Source: Apium graveolens
Lineage: Eukaryota > Streptophyta > Magnoliopsida > Apiales > Apiaceae
Reading direction: 5' to 3'
DNA: 64,000 nt
NCBI RefSeq assembly: GCF_009905375.1
Contig: NC_133647.1
Location: 77,800,231 to 77,864,230, forward strand
The notes under the pieces are model-generated. The model was not told the origin of the DNA. It worked only from the letters and a program-made list of their open reading frames with translations, and did not search any database. The position numbers were made by a program, and so were the translations under genes. This document shows, one piece after another, positions 46,826 through 58,600 of the stretch (the stretch's first letter is position 1; each line of letters starts with the position of its first letter).

Positions 46826-48628
46826 CCACCAGATTCCGAAAGAATTGAGTATAAGGTAACATGATTAAAAGGATTTAAATTCAAGGATTATAAGAGAGGA
46901 TCATAAAAAGGAATATAAGATATTGAGAAAGGTTTAGGGGAACCCAAGTAATAAGATCCCGGATATGATTCCTCAAACGACGAATGAAAACGAAAGTTAA
47001 GCGAACCGTATAACAGATAAGCGGTCATTAGCCAAGTTTTTAAGCACTAATCAAGGAATTAGCAAAAGATGAGATCATCAAGCCTTAGGGAATTGACATT
47101 TGGTAAGTTGATGACATAAGGAAGGTGATGTAAGCATGTTTGATAGATATTTGTGCAAGTTGACAAGTAACCAAGCTAAACACCACACAAATCATTTAAT
47201 CGAACTAGAAACATTTTTACTTCACTTTTTCTTCCCTTGCTCTCGGCCAAAACCAGAGCAGCAACTTCAAACTGCCATATCTCCTTCAATACTCACTCAA
47301 ATATTTTGTTCTATATCTCGTTGGAAAGGTATTGAGATGGCCTACAACTCTTGTTCACAAGTATCGTCCAAATAAGTATGGTAAGACCGTCATTTTTACA
47401 GTTCTTCAATCAGACTTTTAGAAACTTCAAAGCCTAACTTTGTGTTCTTGATTTCTTTGGAAAGATCAAGCTTGTAGAAGGCTCCCTAAGGCTTCCTAGC
47501 AACTTAACACCTCCCAAGGAAGGTATAAAATTCAAACCCTAGCCTTTACTTTGATTATTAGTGAGTTTGATGGTTGGTTTTCTAAATGAGAAGCATGATC
47601 TTTGATTATTAGTAGTATGATTTGAATTTGGAGTGATTTGGTGAATGAATCTTGTCATAGTTAATAGAACTTGATTGTCATTGGTTGAGCTGAAGAATCT
47701 AGAAAATAAGGACTGGTATAGTATTATTTAGTTGAGGTTTTGATGTGTTAATAATTGTGGGTTGTTTGGTGAGGTTTTGGTGTAGTGAGAAACTTGGAAA
47801 ACTCGTAAACATAGCCGTCGTAATGCCCGTTTTCCTTAGACTGTTGTACATGAATCTCGGACCAGATAACTCACTTAACAATCTGTAACATTGCCATGAT
47901 TAGCTAGAGCGTGTCGTAAGCTTCGTTTTGATATGTGGTTCGCTTGGTTCCGATGTACGGTTTAGGAGAAACGACCGTTTTAAGTAACGGCGTTTCGCGA
48001 ACGAACCTTTACCCCTCGCTTTACTTTGAGACCTTATTTAAGGCCCTTCAAAGACTAATTGGATTACGAAACAATTATGTAAGGTGGGTTAGGCAGTTGG
48101 TAGAGTATTCGCGAAAGAGTCGCCTTAAAATTCGTAACGGTTAATTTATTAAAATTAGTGGAGCCGAGGGTATGCGAGCGAATAACACATATCGTAAAGC
48201 GTATAAGCGACTGTAAGTGACCGTTAGGGTATGAATGAATTTTGACTAGTTTCTTAAGCGACCGTGGTCTAATTCCGGATTATGTTATTGTTCATAGGTT
48301 ACCAGATCCACTCTAAGCTTAAGTCTACCCCAGAACACTCAGGCAAGTTTTCTACCCGTTATACTGTTGTTGTGATGTAAATATATGTATATGCATTATC
48401 TTGTGATAAGTGCATGATTGTTATTAGCAAATTTTGCGATATATTGGAGCATGCTGATATGGTATATATGCATGTCTGTTTCGTAATCTTGATATCTAAT
48501 TGTTGATTCAAATGCTTATAAGTTGCATAATACATATGCTAGAGATAAGCAGTAGTTGCGTATACCCTTAGTATAAGGGACCCAAAGGTGAACATTTTCT
48601 AAACCAGGAGTTGATGTTCCCGAGTATA

Positions 48629-48660
<32 letters not shown>

Positions 48661-49334
48661 ATATAGTTTACAAAACTATTAATCGAATAAGGTTTATTCG
48701 ATAACTTTACTTTATTTAATGAATATTATTTTGAATATTTATTCGAGGACTTATGACTCCGCTTACTTTATTTAATGAATATTATTTTGAATATTCATTC
48801 GAGGACTTATGACTCCGCTTATTTTATTAAATAATATTCTTTATTTTATTAAAGAATAATGTTTCGATAATCAAACTTATTTTCGATTATTCGAATAAAG
48901 GTCGTGCTTTCGTATAAGTATATCTTTGGTTATTTATTATTCATTTCAAGTATGAGTTGTAAAACTTCTACTTCAATTATTTTTATAAGGATTATCCTTT
49001 ATGGGAATATTATTTAAGTAATAATATTCAGATATTTCTCCAACATATCGGGACTGATTTATTTTATTAAATAAGCGTTACTCTAATCATTCTTTAAAAT
49101 GTTTTCGAGTCTTCAAAATGATTTTTAAAAGTTAGAGCGGATCCCAAAACTCATTTTTAGATTTAAGATCTTCCTTTCAAAGGGGATTTAAATACTCGCT
49201 TAAAAATCTGAGGGATCCCGCACGGTGGTGTATTTTATATTCGCGACGAGGTTGCTGTTTTGAGAAAACATTTTGATTACTTGCCCAACCTTCGGGAAGT
49301 AAGTCCATCTATTTGAGTCGGCATAAGCAACATG

Positions 49335-49415
49335 GGCTCAGTGGGCGTCCATGATAGTGTAAGTGGCTCAGTGGGAGTCCATCAATACGTAAGTGGCTGA
49401 GTGGCAGTCCAGCAT
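49335..49415 (+). repeat. 30-bp tandem repeat in element C 5' LTR (about 2.7 copies)
   Basis: GGCTCAGTGGGCGTCCA-type units start at 49335, 49365 and 49395. The 3' LTR has the same at 58325. The solo LTR1 at 5969 lacks a clear array at this place, so it marks the C subfamily. Confidence 0.85.
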
Positions 49416-49624
49416 AAGGTCCTAATATGGCCAGGGTGATGACCAGTGGGGGATTCATCCATCTACTAGTAGAAAAGGTGACTTAATTGGTATCTTTGCC
49501 TGATCAGCAAGATATCAGGTTTATGCCAAGGTTTTCTCCTTTCCAAATTCATTGGATATTGCAACTCTGTTTATAATTTTCATAACAGAGGTTTACAAGG
49601 AGTGTATGAAATGTATATATATAG

Positions 49625-49655
<31 letters not shown>

Positions 49656-50209
49656 GACTTAATGAAGTATCTCGTAACATCATTATTTATAATGATATTT
49701 CAAAGATTGAATCTATTCAAGTATTTTTTTGTAGTCTCATCTATGTGATGAACTTTTGAAACTGATGATACCTTGAATGGTGGTAGTTCAAGTAGTATTC
49801 GGAAAAGATATAAGTATATTGGAGTATCTTGTAACTTCATCTTTTCAACTTATATCTGGTTAATGATTATCTTATGCATGACAAAGATTTTCAGAAAAAC
49901 GTTGAGACAAGGTTAGATATATGATATCACCTTGCAACGATATTTTTATACATTTATAAACCGGAACTGTGTGTATATTATACATGGAAGAGGACTTCCA
50001 AGATTTTGAAAAGTATATATACATATATACTGAATATTTTGTGACTTGGTCGCGTTAAGATATCAAACTTGGTTCATTTTTATTTGACCAAGACTTTCAT
50101 GAGTACTATGAGAATGCTCACATATTGTAAATCATTATACATATTATTTTAGTGGGCTTGTTGCTCACCCTTGCTTTCTTCTTTCATCAGACAATAACAG
50201 ATAGACAAG

Positions 50210-50351
50210 ATGAACGGGACCAAGCTCCCAATTCTTGAGTGGATAAGAAACGTTCCGCAGTTTCCTGTAGGCGTTGATGCCATTGTAGCCGAGGTAGGAA
50301 CTACCAATAGGCTAGGTTTTCAACTGTTGATGTACCAGACTTATGTATATT
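50210..50351 (+). other. Conserved short reading frame in LTR1 (element C 5' LTR)
   Basis: Reads MNGTKLPILEWIRN, then VGVDAIVAEVGTTNRLGFQL, then LMYQTYVY, and runs on into RT debris. It matches the frame at 6171-6365 codon by codon with mostly conservative differences. The start ATG lies near the end of the LTR, probably in the transcribed leader. No family is recognised. Confidence 0.4.
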
Positions 50352-51230
50352 GGCCGATAACTACCGTAGGTTCATTCAAGTTTGTAAAGATAGTAGCCCC
50401 TTTAATGCGGCTTACTCGTAAGACTGAGAAGTTCGAATGGACAGAGAAATGCGAGAACAGCTTTTAAGAACTGAAGCAAAGGTTGGTGACGGCCCCTATG
50501 TTGGCACTGCCGAATGGAAAAGGAGATTTTGTGAAGTGTAGTGACGCTTCGCACAAGGGCCTAGGGTGCGTGCTTATGCAGCACGGTAAGGTAATCGCGT
50601 ACACGTCAAGACAATTAAGGGAATATGAAATTCGATATCCCACCCATGATCTTGGGCTCACGGCAATAGTTTTTCCCTAAATATTGGAGGCACTACTTTT
50701 ATGGAGAGAAGTGCAAGGTTTAGACAAACCCCAAGAGCTCAAGTATATTTTCACGCAGAAAGAGCTCAACATGCGCCAGAGGAGGTGGTTAGAGCTAATG
50801 AAGGATTATGATTATGAGATTCTTTATCATCCAAGAAAAGCCAATATGGTGGATGACGCCCTTAGTAGAAAGGAGAGACTCAAGATGATAATGTCTTCAG
50901 AAGAATTGGTAAGAGATTACGAGAAAATGAAAATAGAAGTGAAGGTAACCGGAGCCGGTACCGAAAAGCTGTTTGAGATTGTAATACAGCCCGAATTATT
51001 GAAAAAGATCATATTGTGCCAAGAAAAATTGATGAATGAAGGCAGAGAGCCAATGACTGGAGAAGAGATTAATACCGAGAAAGATGATAAGGGAATAATA
51101 AGGTGTTCCTACAGAATTTAGGTTCCAAATGTTCAAGAGCTTAAAGATGAGATCTTAGATGAAAGCCCTAGTTTGAGAAATAAGATTTACAGCAAACCCT
51201 GCACGTGATAGTCGGGGAGGTCTCCATCAA
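50352..51230 (+). pseudogene. Misplaced pol fragment: RT end, RNase H, IN start (element C)
   Basis: Starts in the RT-RNase H connection (SFKFVKIVAPLMRLTRKTEKF), with RNase H following: [31 protein letters not shown], then a stop and frame change, then [18 protein letters not shown] and ANMVDDALSRKERL. The tail reads RCSYRI, a stop, VPNVQELKDEILDE, the start of the integrase zinc-binding domain. Where A and others have ADALS, this copy has DDALS. It is fused to the truncated LTR on the left and followed by gag on the right, the same order as in element A. It cannot encode an active enzyme. Confidence 0.8.
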
Positions 51231-51454
51231 AATAGAAGGAAACCATAACATAATGAAGTGGAAAATGAGGATTTAAAACATGTAGGATGACCCCAATTAT
51301 GGGGAGGAGGGAATGTTCAGACTAAGGAAACAGAAGTCGAGTAAGGAAAGGAGACCCGAGACGGTACTCCTATACGACAATTCATGGACCTTTCTAAACA
51401 GAAATTAGACTATTATCCCCAACCACCACCCTGAGGAAACAATGCGGTGATAAA
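51231..51454 (+). other. Unassigned spacer between pol fragment and gag (element C)
   Basis: Aligns by eye with the corresponding stretch of element A (4571-4770). Phrases such as DPNYG or PPP hint at a gag-type Pro/Asn-rich linker but no domain is readable. Confidence 0.4.
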
Positions 51455-51860
51455 AAAATTTTCAGGACCTTTAAGTCGCTAAACTCTCAGAGTTCCAAGG
51501 AATAAGCTGACCAAGTCGAGGCAAGAGTCTGGCTAAAGGAAATATAGGAATAATTTGAGATTCTAAATGATTGACGAAGCGCAAAAGACTGTTTTTGTCA
51601 CTTACCTTCCTAAGAGAGAGACCACCCACTGGTGAAAGACCAAGAAAGGCACGGAGCCAGAGGTTATAATAAACTGATTAAAGTTCAGTCAATTGTTTCG
51701 GGAAAGTACTTCCCAAGGTTATGGAGATAGTGTAGAAGCTTTAGAGCCGAAACAAAGGCGGACGAGTATGATAAATTATGAATCTAAGATTGTAAAAGTT
51801 GTCAAGATATATTCCGAGGACTAGAATTCCAGAACGACGTGATGTTTGAAGTCAATGATT
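51455..51860 (+). pseudogene. gag (capsid) remnant of element C
   Basis: Reads FRTFKSLNSQSSKE, a stop, then DQVEARVWLKEI with stops, then FEILND with a stop and frame change, then DEAQKTVFVTYLPKRETTHW and a stop. After another shift it gives MINYESKIVKVVKIYSED. This is the capsid domain of gypsy gag. The stop right after THW and the break after ILND are shared with element A (4165-4570), showing that this gag was already dead in a common ancestor. Confidence 0.75.
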
Positions 51861-52499
51861 AGTGGGTTCGTGAAATGATTGCAAGAGAGAGGTAGATAAA
51901 AAGAAACTGAAGTGGAAAGGAATATAAAGGCAATAGAGTTGGAGGAATGATAAGGGAGTTAGATATGAGGAAACCCTAAAGACTCGTAGCAATAGAAATA
52001 GAAAAGTATATAATCGTCAGGATGAGAGTGATTCACCATGAGTTAAAACTGATGGATGAAGGCATGAAAGATACATATATTTTATCCCCTTTAAGTTGGG
52101 AGGATTCGAGGAAACCTTGAGATAGTCCGAAGGATAAACAAGGAGACGCGGATAGACTGAGGAGACAAGAAAGTAAGAAATTAGGAAAATTGGATGAAGG
52201 AAGTGACCTTCAAGAAAGTGAAGTGTAAGACCGGGGGCATGATACCCAGAAAGGGAGACGCCGGGTATGAAAGATATCCCAACATTGAGATGACTGTTGA
52301 GATAAACAACAAAAGTAAATAAGGATTTATTAAGAAGAAGTTCACGTTGAACACGACCAATATCTTCCAGAACATCCATGTGATCATTACCAAATCAGGA
52401 AAGAAAAGCGGATAACCTTTTTTTTATCTTTTGGAGGCCATATGGATTGACCTCAACTTGAATAGGATGCTATTGTGAAATTTGGTATAGACTATCGAG
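51861..52499 (+). pseudogene. Gag tail / protease position of element C, unassigned
   Basis: Includes the counterpart (52192-52413) of the 73-codon frame of element A, here cut by a TAA after NNKSK. No zinc knuckle or protease motif is readable. The identification rests on position between gag and RT debris. Confidence 0.35.
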
Positions 52500-53290
52500 G
52501 TGGAAATGATTGAATAAAGATACCCTTATCAGGGATATATGACTTTATTTATCCATGTAAGGATGCATGTACCATTTTAAAGGTGGAATTAAGGATAGAA
52601 CCTTGGTAACTTAAGATGAATCCTAGGGGAATGCATAAAGGTTTGCATTTCACCCTTAATAGGGATAGTATGAGTTTTGACAGTATGAATTGGAAAGGAT
52701 TAAGGTAACAACAACCTTTAAGGATCAGTGGAGATTTTTTTTTTCGAAAGTATATAGACAATGATTCTGGTATTATTAAATGGTATCTTGATATGCCCTG
52801 TGCCTAGGGTGTACCTGATGAAGGATTTAAGGATAACCTTAGAGGTTTTACAAGGAGAAAGGTAATATTCAAAGTTATCAAGAATAGAAATTTTTGATGA
52901 AGGAAATATGACGTAATTATAATAATGCCAGGTGGGGCATGTGTTGAACCATAAGAAGTATAGATTGACCCAATGAAGGTTGAGATTGGTGAAAATAAGA
53001 AGGACCCAAGATAAGAGACGTCCTAAGTATGATCGAGAGTCAGTCGTGACAATGTTAGCCTCTAAAGACCGAGGCAATAACTTATGGAAAACTGGTGATA
53101 TTTTTTTTTCTTTCTTTCTCACCAAAGCTTAAGGAAGAGCATTTTCACACAAGCAGTGATTGGAAATAAGGTAGAAAATTTAGTTTGAGATCGTTCAAAA
53201 GACATTGATTGTAAGGAAATATTACTAATAGGAAAGGCCAATGAGGTGGCCGACACTCTAAGTGTAAGAGAGCAATTATAAGCGCTCGTG
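52500..53290 (+). pseudogene. RT / RNase H remnant of element C
   Basis: Contains the same degenerate RT block as element A (phrase YPYQGYMTL in place of LLDQL; a TLNRDSMSFDSMNWKGL-like run) and an RNase H tail KANEVADTLSVREQL at 53236-53280. The active site is not readable. This is the second, normally placed pol segment, downstream of gag. Confidence 0.55.
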
Positions 53291-54640
53291 CCAGAGGAAT
53301 ACAGTGATGATGGTAAAATCCATCGAAGGCTTTCCACAAATTGAGATTTGGTCGTAGAAGGATCGAATTGTATCCAAAGGTTTCGAAAAGATGAAGATGC
53401 AAGGGGTAAAGATAAAGTCTTTTGAACAACCAACCTGGCATAAGGATTCTAGCTCCGTGAAGGTTGTATTATGGTGTGAAAGATTGACATTCCTTCTGAT
53501 GATTATACGATACTCAATTGTAATAGTAGTTTGGTAAAGATTTATTTCATGTAGCGCTGTGAGCGGGCTACCTATCTTAGAAGGTCCTAACTTGAGATAA
53601 GCCAGGACCATGTTACGAAAGGACTAAATGAACCTTTGAGTTTTATGTTTCCTAATAAAGATATATGGTTAATAATGGTATTAGCCTGCTATCGTTGCTT
53701 TCATTGAAACTCTTATGCAATTTTATTTGCTTCATGTCATGTATGTATGTCAGGATGAGGAGTGTTCTTCATGAATCATGAATGGTGATTATGTTACCTC
53801 CTTAGAAGGATTCGATACGATATGTATGGACTCCGTATGGTTAGCTATTAAGATTTCATGGAAAACGAATCACTATAGTAGGTCAACGGTGGACCATAGT
53901 AATGCAGGAATGATTCTGCGAGTAATGAGCCGATTACTTACAACCGTGAGAGTTGTATTGGAATGGATGTTGAGATTGAGTACTACTAATCGGGTCGTGG
54001 TGGTGTATAAGTTATCATTGATAGACTAATTAAGTAGATTATCTACCTATTGAATACTTATTCCTTCTTATTAATAGAGGGTCGTATTACTATACGAGGA
54101 AGGTTGCGATGCAAGCATAGAATTCTAATAACGATGATGTCTAGAATGAAATCCCAGATTCGATTTTCGATGTCGAGGGAGTTTCAAAGGTGATTGTTTA
54201 TAAGCTCGAGCAAGAGCATGGGACCATAGAACGATGGACGGAATACTAGATATTCAGGAGCGTGAAATGCGATGCTATAATACTTGATGTTGATATATAT
54301 ACACATATGTTTTGTTCTCCTATGACAAACCTCTATAGTTCAGAGGTAGATTACAAGCCAGATATTTTGTGGCAGTATTCTTTTCATATATAATTCTCTT
54401 CAATTCGTTCTTTTCTCTCCTTTTCATTTTGTATAAGCTGAGAAGAACAACCCTTCCAGAAGGGGAGGTATTGCCGAATGACTATCTATCCGTGTGATAG
54501 AAGCCTAGTAGGATACCAAATGTTATTTAATTACTTGTCAAGTACTAAAGACTGGCCACCTTCTGTACTAACTATGCAATAGAACAAGTGTTCATGATCA
54601 TAGTGATCTCTCAATAAATTCCTCTACTTCTATATGATTG
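53291..54640 (+). other. Integrase-core debris of element C
   Basis: Aligns with 1491-2695 of element A. Frames are broken throughout. An 83-codon frame at 53778-54029 (MNGDYVTSLEGFDTICMD) is open in C but not clearly related to integrase, and its counterpart in A is interrupted, so it is probably chance. Confidence 0.45.
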
Positions 54641-55602
54641 ATCAAACTTTGGAAAATAGAAGCAGCTGAAAAAGGAGTAGTAAAGTATGGTGGTATTCGG
54701 AATGGAAACGCATTCGTGGTACTAAGGTTGACGCAATTATTAAAAAGTTATGAAACTCTAGCGAGTAAACATACATCTAGAATAGTATTCTGTACGGAAG
54801 ATAGTAATGATTATGAACTGGAAAAGAATGGGTATTGAGAAGCAAAGCTATAATGCTAGAAGCTATGATGAGAGTCTGTGCAATAGACTTGAAAGAATTT
54901 GGAATGATCACTTAACGCGGATTGAGTTTTCTTACGATAATAGATCGTATGTCAGTATCGAGATATCGCCTTATAAGAATCTTGAGGGAACACAATGTCA
55001 ATCTCCCTTATATTAGGATGAAGTTGTAGAGCGCAAGATGCTCGGACCAACAATGGTCCAAAGGACCAAGGATATAATAGATCTAATCAGAGGACGGCTG
55101 GTAGTAGCCCAAGATCATAAGAAGTATATTGATTTGATACGAAAGGACAAAGAGTATTAAGTAGGGGACCTAGTGCTGTTATAGGTATTTCCTTGGAAAG
55201 GATGGATGAGGTTCAGAAAGAAAGGAAAGCTAAGCCCACGATTTGTTGGACCCTTGAATATATTAAGACATATTGGGAAGTTATCAAACGAACTAGCCCT
55301 ACCCACGAACCTGCAACAAGTATGCAATGAGTTCCACGTATCAATATTAAGGAAGTGTAATCCGGATGCCAGACAAATAGGGGCATATGAGCGCATAGAC
55401 ATGCAACCATACGTAACCTATATGGAGCAACCGGGAAAGATTATAGATCGAAAAGGAACAAGTGCTTAGGAGAAGGGTTATCAAACTAGGCAGAGTTTGG
55501 TGGTAGAACCACAATGTGGGAAAACTTACTTGAGAGTTAGAAAGTGCAATGCTAAGAGAGCATTCCTATTCATTTTCTAACTGATTCCGGGACGGAATCC
55601 TT
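54641..55602 (+). pseudogene. Integrase C-terminus and chromodomain remnant (element C)
   Basis: Reads NDHLTRIEFSYDNRSY and ISPYKNLEGTQCQSP, then VQRTKDIIDLIRGRLVVAQD. The GPY/F module KLSPRFVGPLNILRHIGKL with CNEFHVSILRKCNPDARQ is in one open frame at 55206-55469. The tail continues TYMEQPGKIIDR and, after a stop and shifts, traces of the chromodomain. Stops include TAA at 55157 and TAG at 55467. The C-terminal module is the best-preserved coding part of element C. Confidence 0.78.
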
Positions 55603-55604
55603 TT

Positions 55605-55617
55605 AAGGAGGGGAGAC
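55605..55617 (+). other. Polypurine tract of element C
   Basis: AAGGAGGGGAGAC directly before the 3' LTR start TGTAATAACC, preceded by GGGACGGAATCCTTTT, which is also found in element A. Confidence 0.9.
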
Positions 55618-58600
55618 TGTAATAACCCCAATTTTTGGAAATTTTTGAAACCCTGATGAATAGTAACTTTTTTTTTGCTGATGATGCTGATTAAGGAAAA
55701 TTATCAGACCACACTATATAGGAGTACTGTTATGGAAATTCTAAGATCGTATTAGTATTCCATAAAGTAAATAAGTGTATGTAAAGATCATCAGAATCCA
55801 AATTCGAACACTTTGATTTTTGCCGAAAATCCACCAGATACCGAAAGAATTGAGTATAAGGTAACATGATTAAAAGGATTTAAATTCAAAGATTATAAGA
55901 GAGGATCATAAAAAAAATATAAGATATTGAGAAAGGTTTAGGGGAACCCAAGTAATAAGATCCCGGATATGATCCCTCAAACGACGAATGAAAACGAAAG
56001 TTAAGCGAACCGTATAACAGATAAGCGGTCATTAGCCAAGTTTTTAAGCACTAATCAAGGAATTAGCACAAGATGAGATCATCAAGCCTTAGGGAATTGA
56101 CATTTGGCAAGTTGATAACATAAGGAAGGTGATGTAAGCATGTTTGATAGATATTTGTGCAAGTTGACAAGTAACCAAGCTAAACACCACACAAATCATT
56201 TAATCAAACTAGAAACATTTTTACTTCACTTTTTCTTCCCTTGCTCTCGACCAAAACCAGAGCAGCAACTTCAAACTGTCATATCTCCTTCAATACTCAC
56301 TAAAATGTTGTGTTCTATAGCTCGTTGGAAAGGTATTGAGATGGCCTAAAACTCTTGCTCACAAGTCTCGTCCAAATAAGCATGGTAAGACCCTCATGTT
56401 TACAGTTCTTTCAATCGGACTTTTAGAAACTTCAAAGCCTAACTTTGTGTTCTTGATTTCTTTGGAAAGATCTAGCTTGTAGGAGGCTCCCTAAGGCTTC
56501 CTAGCAACTTAACACCTCCCAAGGAAGGTATAAACTTCAAACCCTAGCCTTTACTTTGATTATTAGTGAGTTTGATGGTTGGTTTTCTAAATGAGAAGCA
56601 TGATCTTTGATTATTAGTAGTTTGATTTGAATTTGGAGTGATTTGGTGAATGAATCTTGTCATAGTTAATAGAACTTGATTGTGGTTGGTTGAGCTGAAG
56701 AATCTAGAGAATAAGGACTGGTATAGTATTATTTAGTTGAGGTTTTGATGTGTTAATAATTGTGGGTTGTTTGGTGAGGTTTTGGTGTAGTGAGAAACTT
56801 GGAAAACTCGTAAACATAGCCGTCGTAATGCCCGTTTTCCTTAGACTATTGTACATGAATCTCGGACTAAATAACTCACTTAACAATCTGTAACATTGCC
56901 ATGATTAGCTAGAGCATGTCGTAAGCTTCGTTTTGATATGTGGTTCGCTTGGTTCCGATGTACAGTTTAGGAGAAACGACCGTTTTAAGTAACAGCGTTT
57001 CGCGAATGAACCTTTACCCCTCGCTTTACTTTGAGACCTTGTTTAAGGCCCTTAAAAGACTAATTGGATTACGAAACAATTATGTAAGGTGGGTTAGGCA
57101 GTTGGTAGAGTATTTGCGAAAGAGTCGCCTTAAAATTCTTAACGGTTAATTTATTAAAATTAGTGGAGCCGAGGGTACGCGAGCGAATAACACATATCGT
57201 AAAGCGTATAAGCGACCGTTAGGGTATGAATGAGTTTTGACTAGTTTCTCAAGCGACCGTGGTCTAATTCCTGCTTATGTTATTGTTCATAGGTTACCGG
57301 ATCCACTCTAAGCTTAAGTCTACCCCGGAACACTCAGGAAAGTTTTCTACCCGTTATACTGTTGTTGTGATGTAAATATATGTATATGCATTATCTTGTG
57401 ATAAGTGCATGATTGTTATTAGCAAATTTTGCGATATATTGGAGCATGCTGATATGGTATATATGCATGTCTGTTTCCCAATCTTGATATCTAATTGTTG
57501 ATTCAAATGCTTATAAGTTGCATAATACCTATGTTAGAGATAAGTAGTAGTTGCGTATACCCTTAGTATAGGGGACCCAAAGGTGAACATTTTCTAAACC
57601 GGGAGTCGATGTTCCCTAGTATAATATATATATATATTTATATATATATATTGATATAGTTTTCAAAACTATTAATCGAATAAGGTTTATTCGATAACTT
57701 TACTTTATTTAATGAATATTTCGAATATTCATTCGAGGACTTATGACTCCGCTTACTTTATTTAATGAATATTATTTTGAATATTCATTCGAGGACTTAT
57801 GACTCCGCTTATTTTATTAAATAATATTTATTATTTTATTAAAGAATAATGTTTCGATAATCAAACTTATTTTCGATTATTCAAATAAAGATCGTGCTTT
57901 CGTTTAAGTATATCTTTGGTTATTTATTATTCATTTCAAGTATGAGTTGTAAAACTTCTACTTCAATTATTTTTATAAGGATTATCCTTTATGGGAATAT
58001 TATTTAAGTAATAATATTCAGATATTTCTCCAACATATCGGGACTGATTTATTTTATTAAATCAGCGTTACTCTAATCATTCTTTAAAATGTTTTCGAGT
58101 CTTCAAAATGATTTTTAAAAGTTAGAGCTGATCCCAAAACTCATTTTTAGATTTAAGATCTTCCTTTCAAAGGGGATTTAAATACTCGCTTAAAAATCTG
58201 AGGGATCCCGTACGGTGGTGTATTTTATATTCGCGACGAGGTTGCTGTTTTGAGAAAACATTTTGATTACTTCCCCAACGTTCGGGAAGTAAGTCCATCT
58301 ATTTGAGTCGGCATAAGCAACATGGGCTCAGTGGGCGTCCATGAAAGTGTAAGTGGCTCAGTGGGAGTCCATCAATGCGTAAGTGGCTAAGTAGCAGTCC
58401 AGCATAAGGTCCTAATATTGCCTGAGTGATGACCAGTGGGGGATTCATCCATCTACTAGTAGAAAAGGTGACTTAATTGGTATCTTTGCCTGATCGGCAA
58501 GATATCAGGTTTATGCCAAGGTTTTCTCCTTTCCAAATTCATTGGATATTGCAACTCTGTTTGTAATTTTCATAACAGAGGTTTTCAAGGAGTGTATGAA

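Larger units (their letters stand above)
46613..50351 (+). repeat. 5' LTR of element C, truncated (3739 bp)
   Basis: Matches 55618-59244. It stops at TTATGTATATT and joins RT sequence, so the last 254 bp of the LTR, the primer site and gag start are deleted. It holds about two 55-bp units (48716-48830), a 30-bp repeat (49335-49415) and a TA tract (49617-49652). Relative to the 3' LTR it has an extra 87 bp near 50243-50329. Confidence 0.92.

Noticed and set aside
53778..54029. 83-codon plus-strand frame MNGDYVTSLEGF
   Set aside because: Lies in integrase debris, its counterpart in element A is interrupted and it has no domain.
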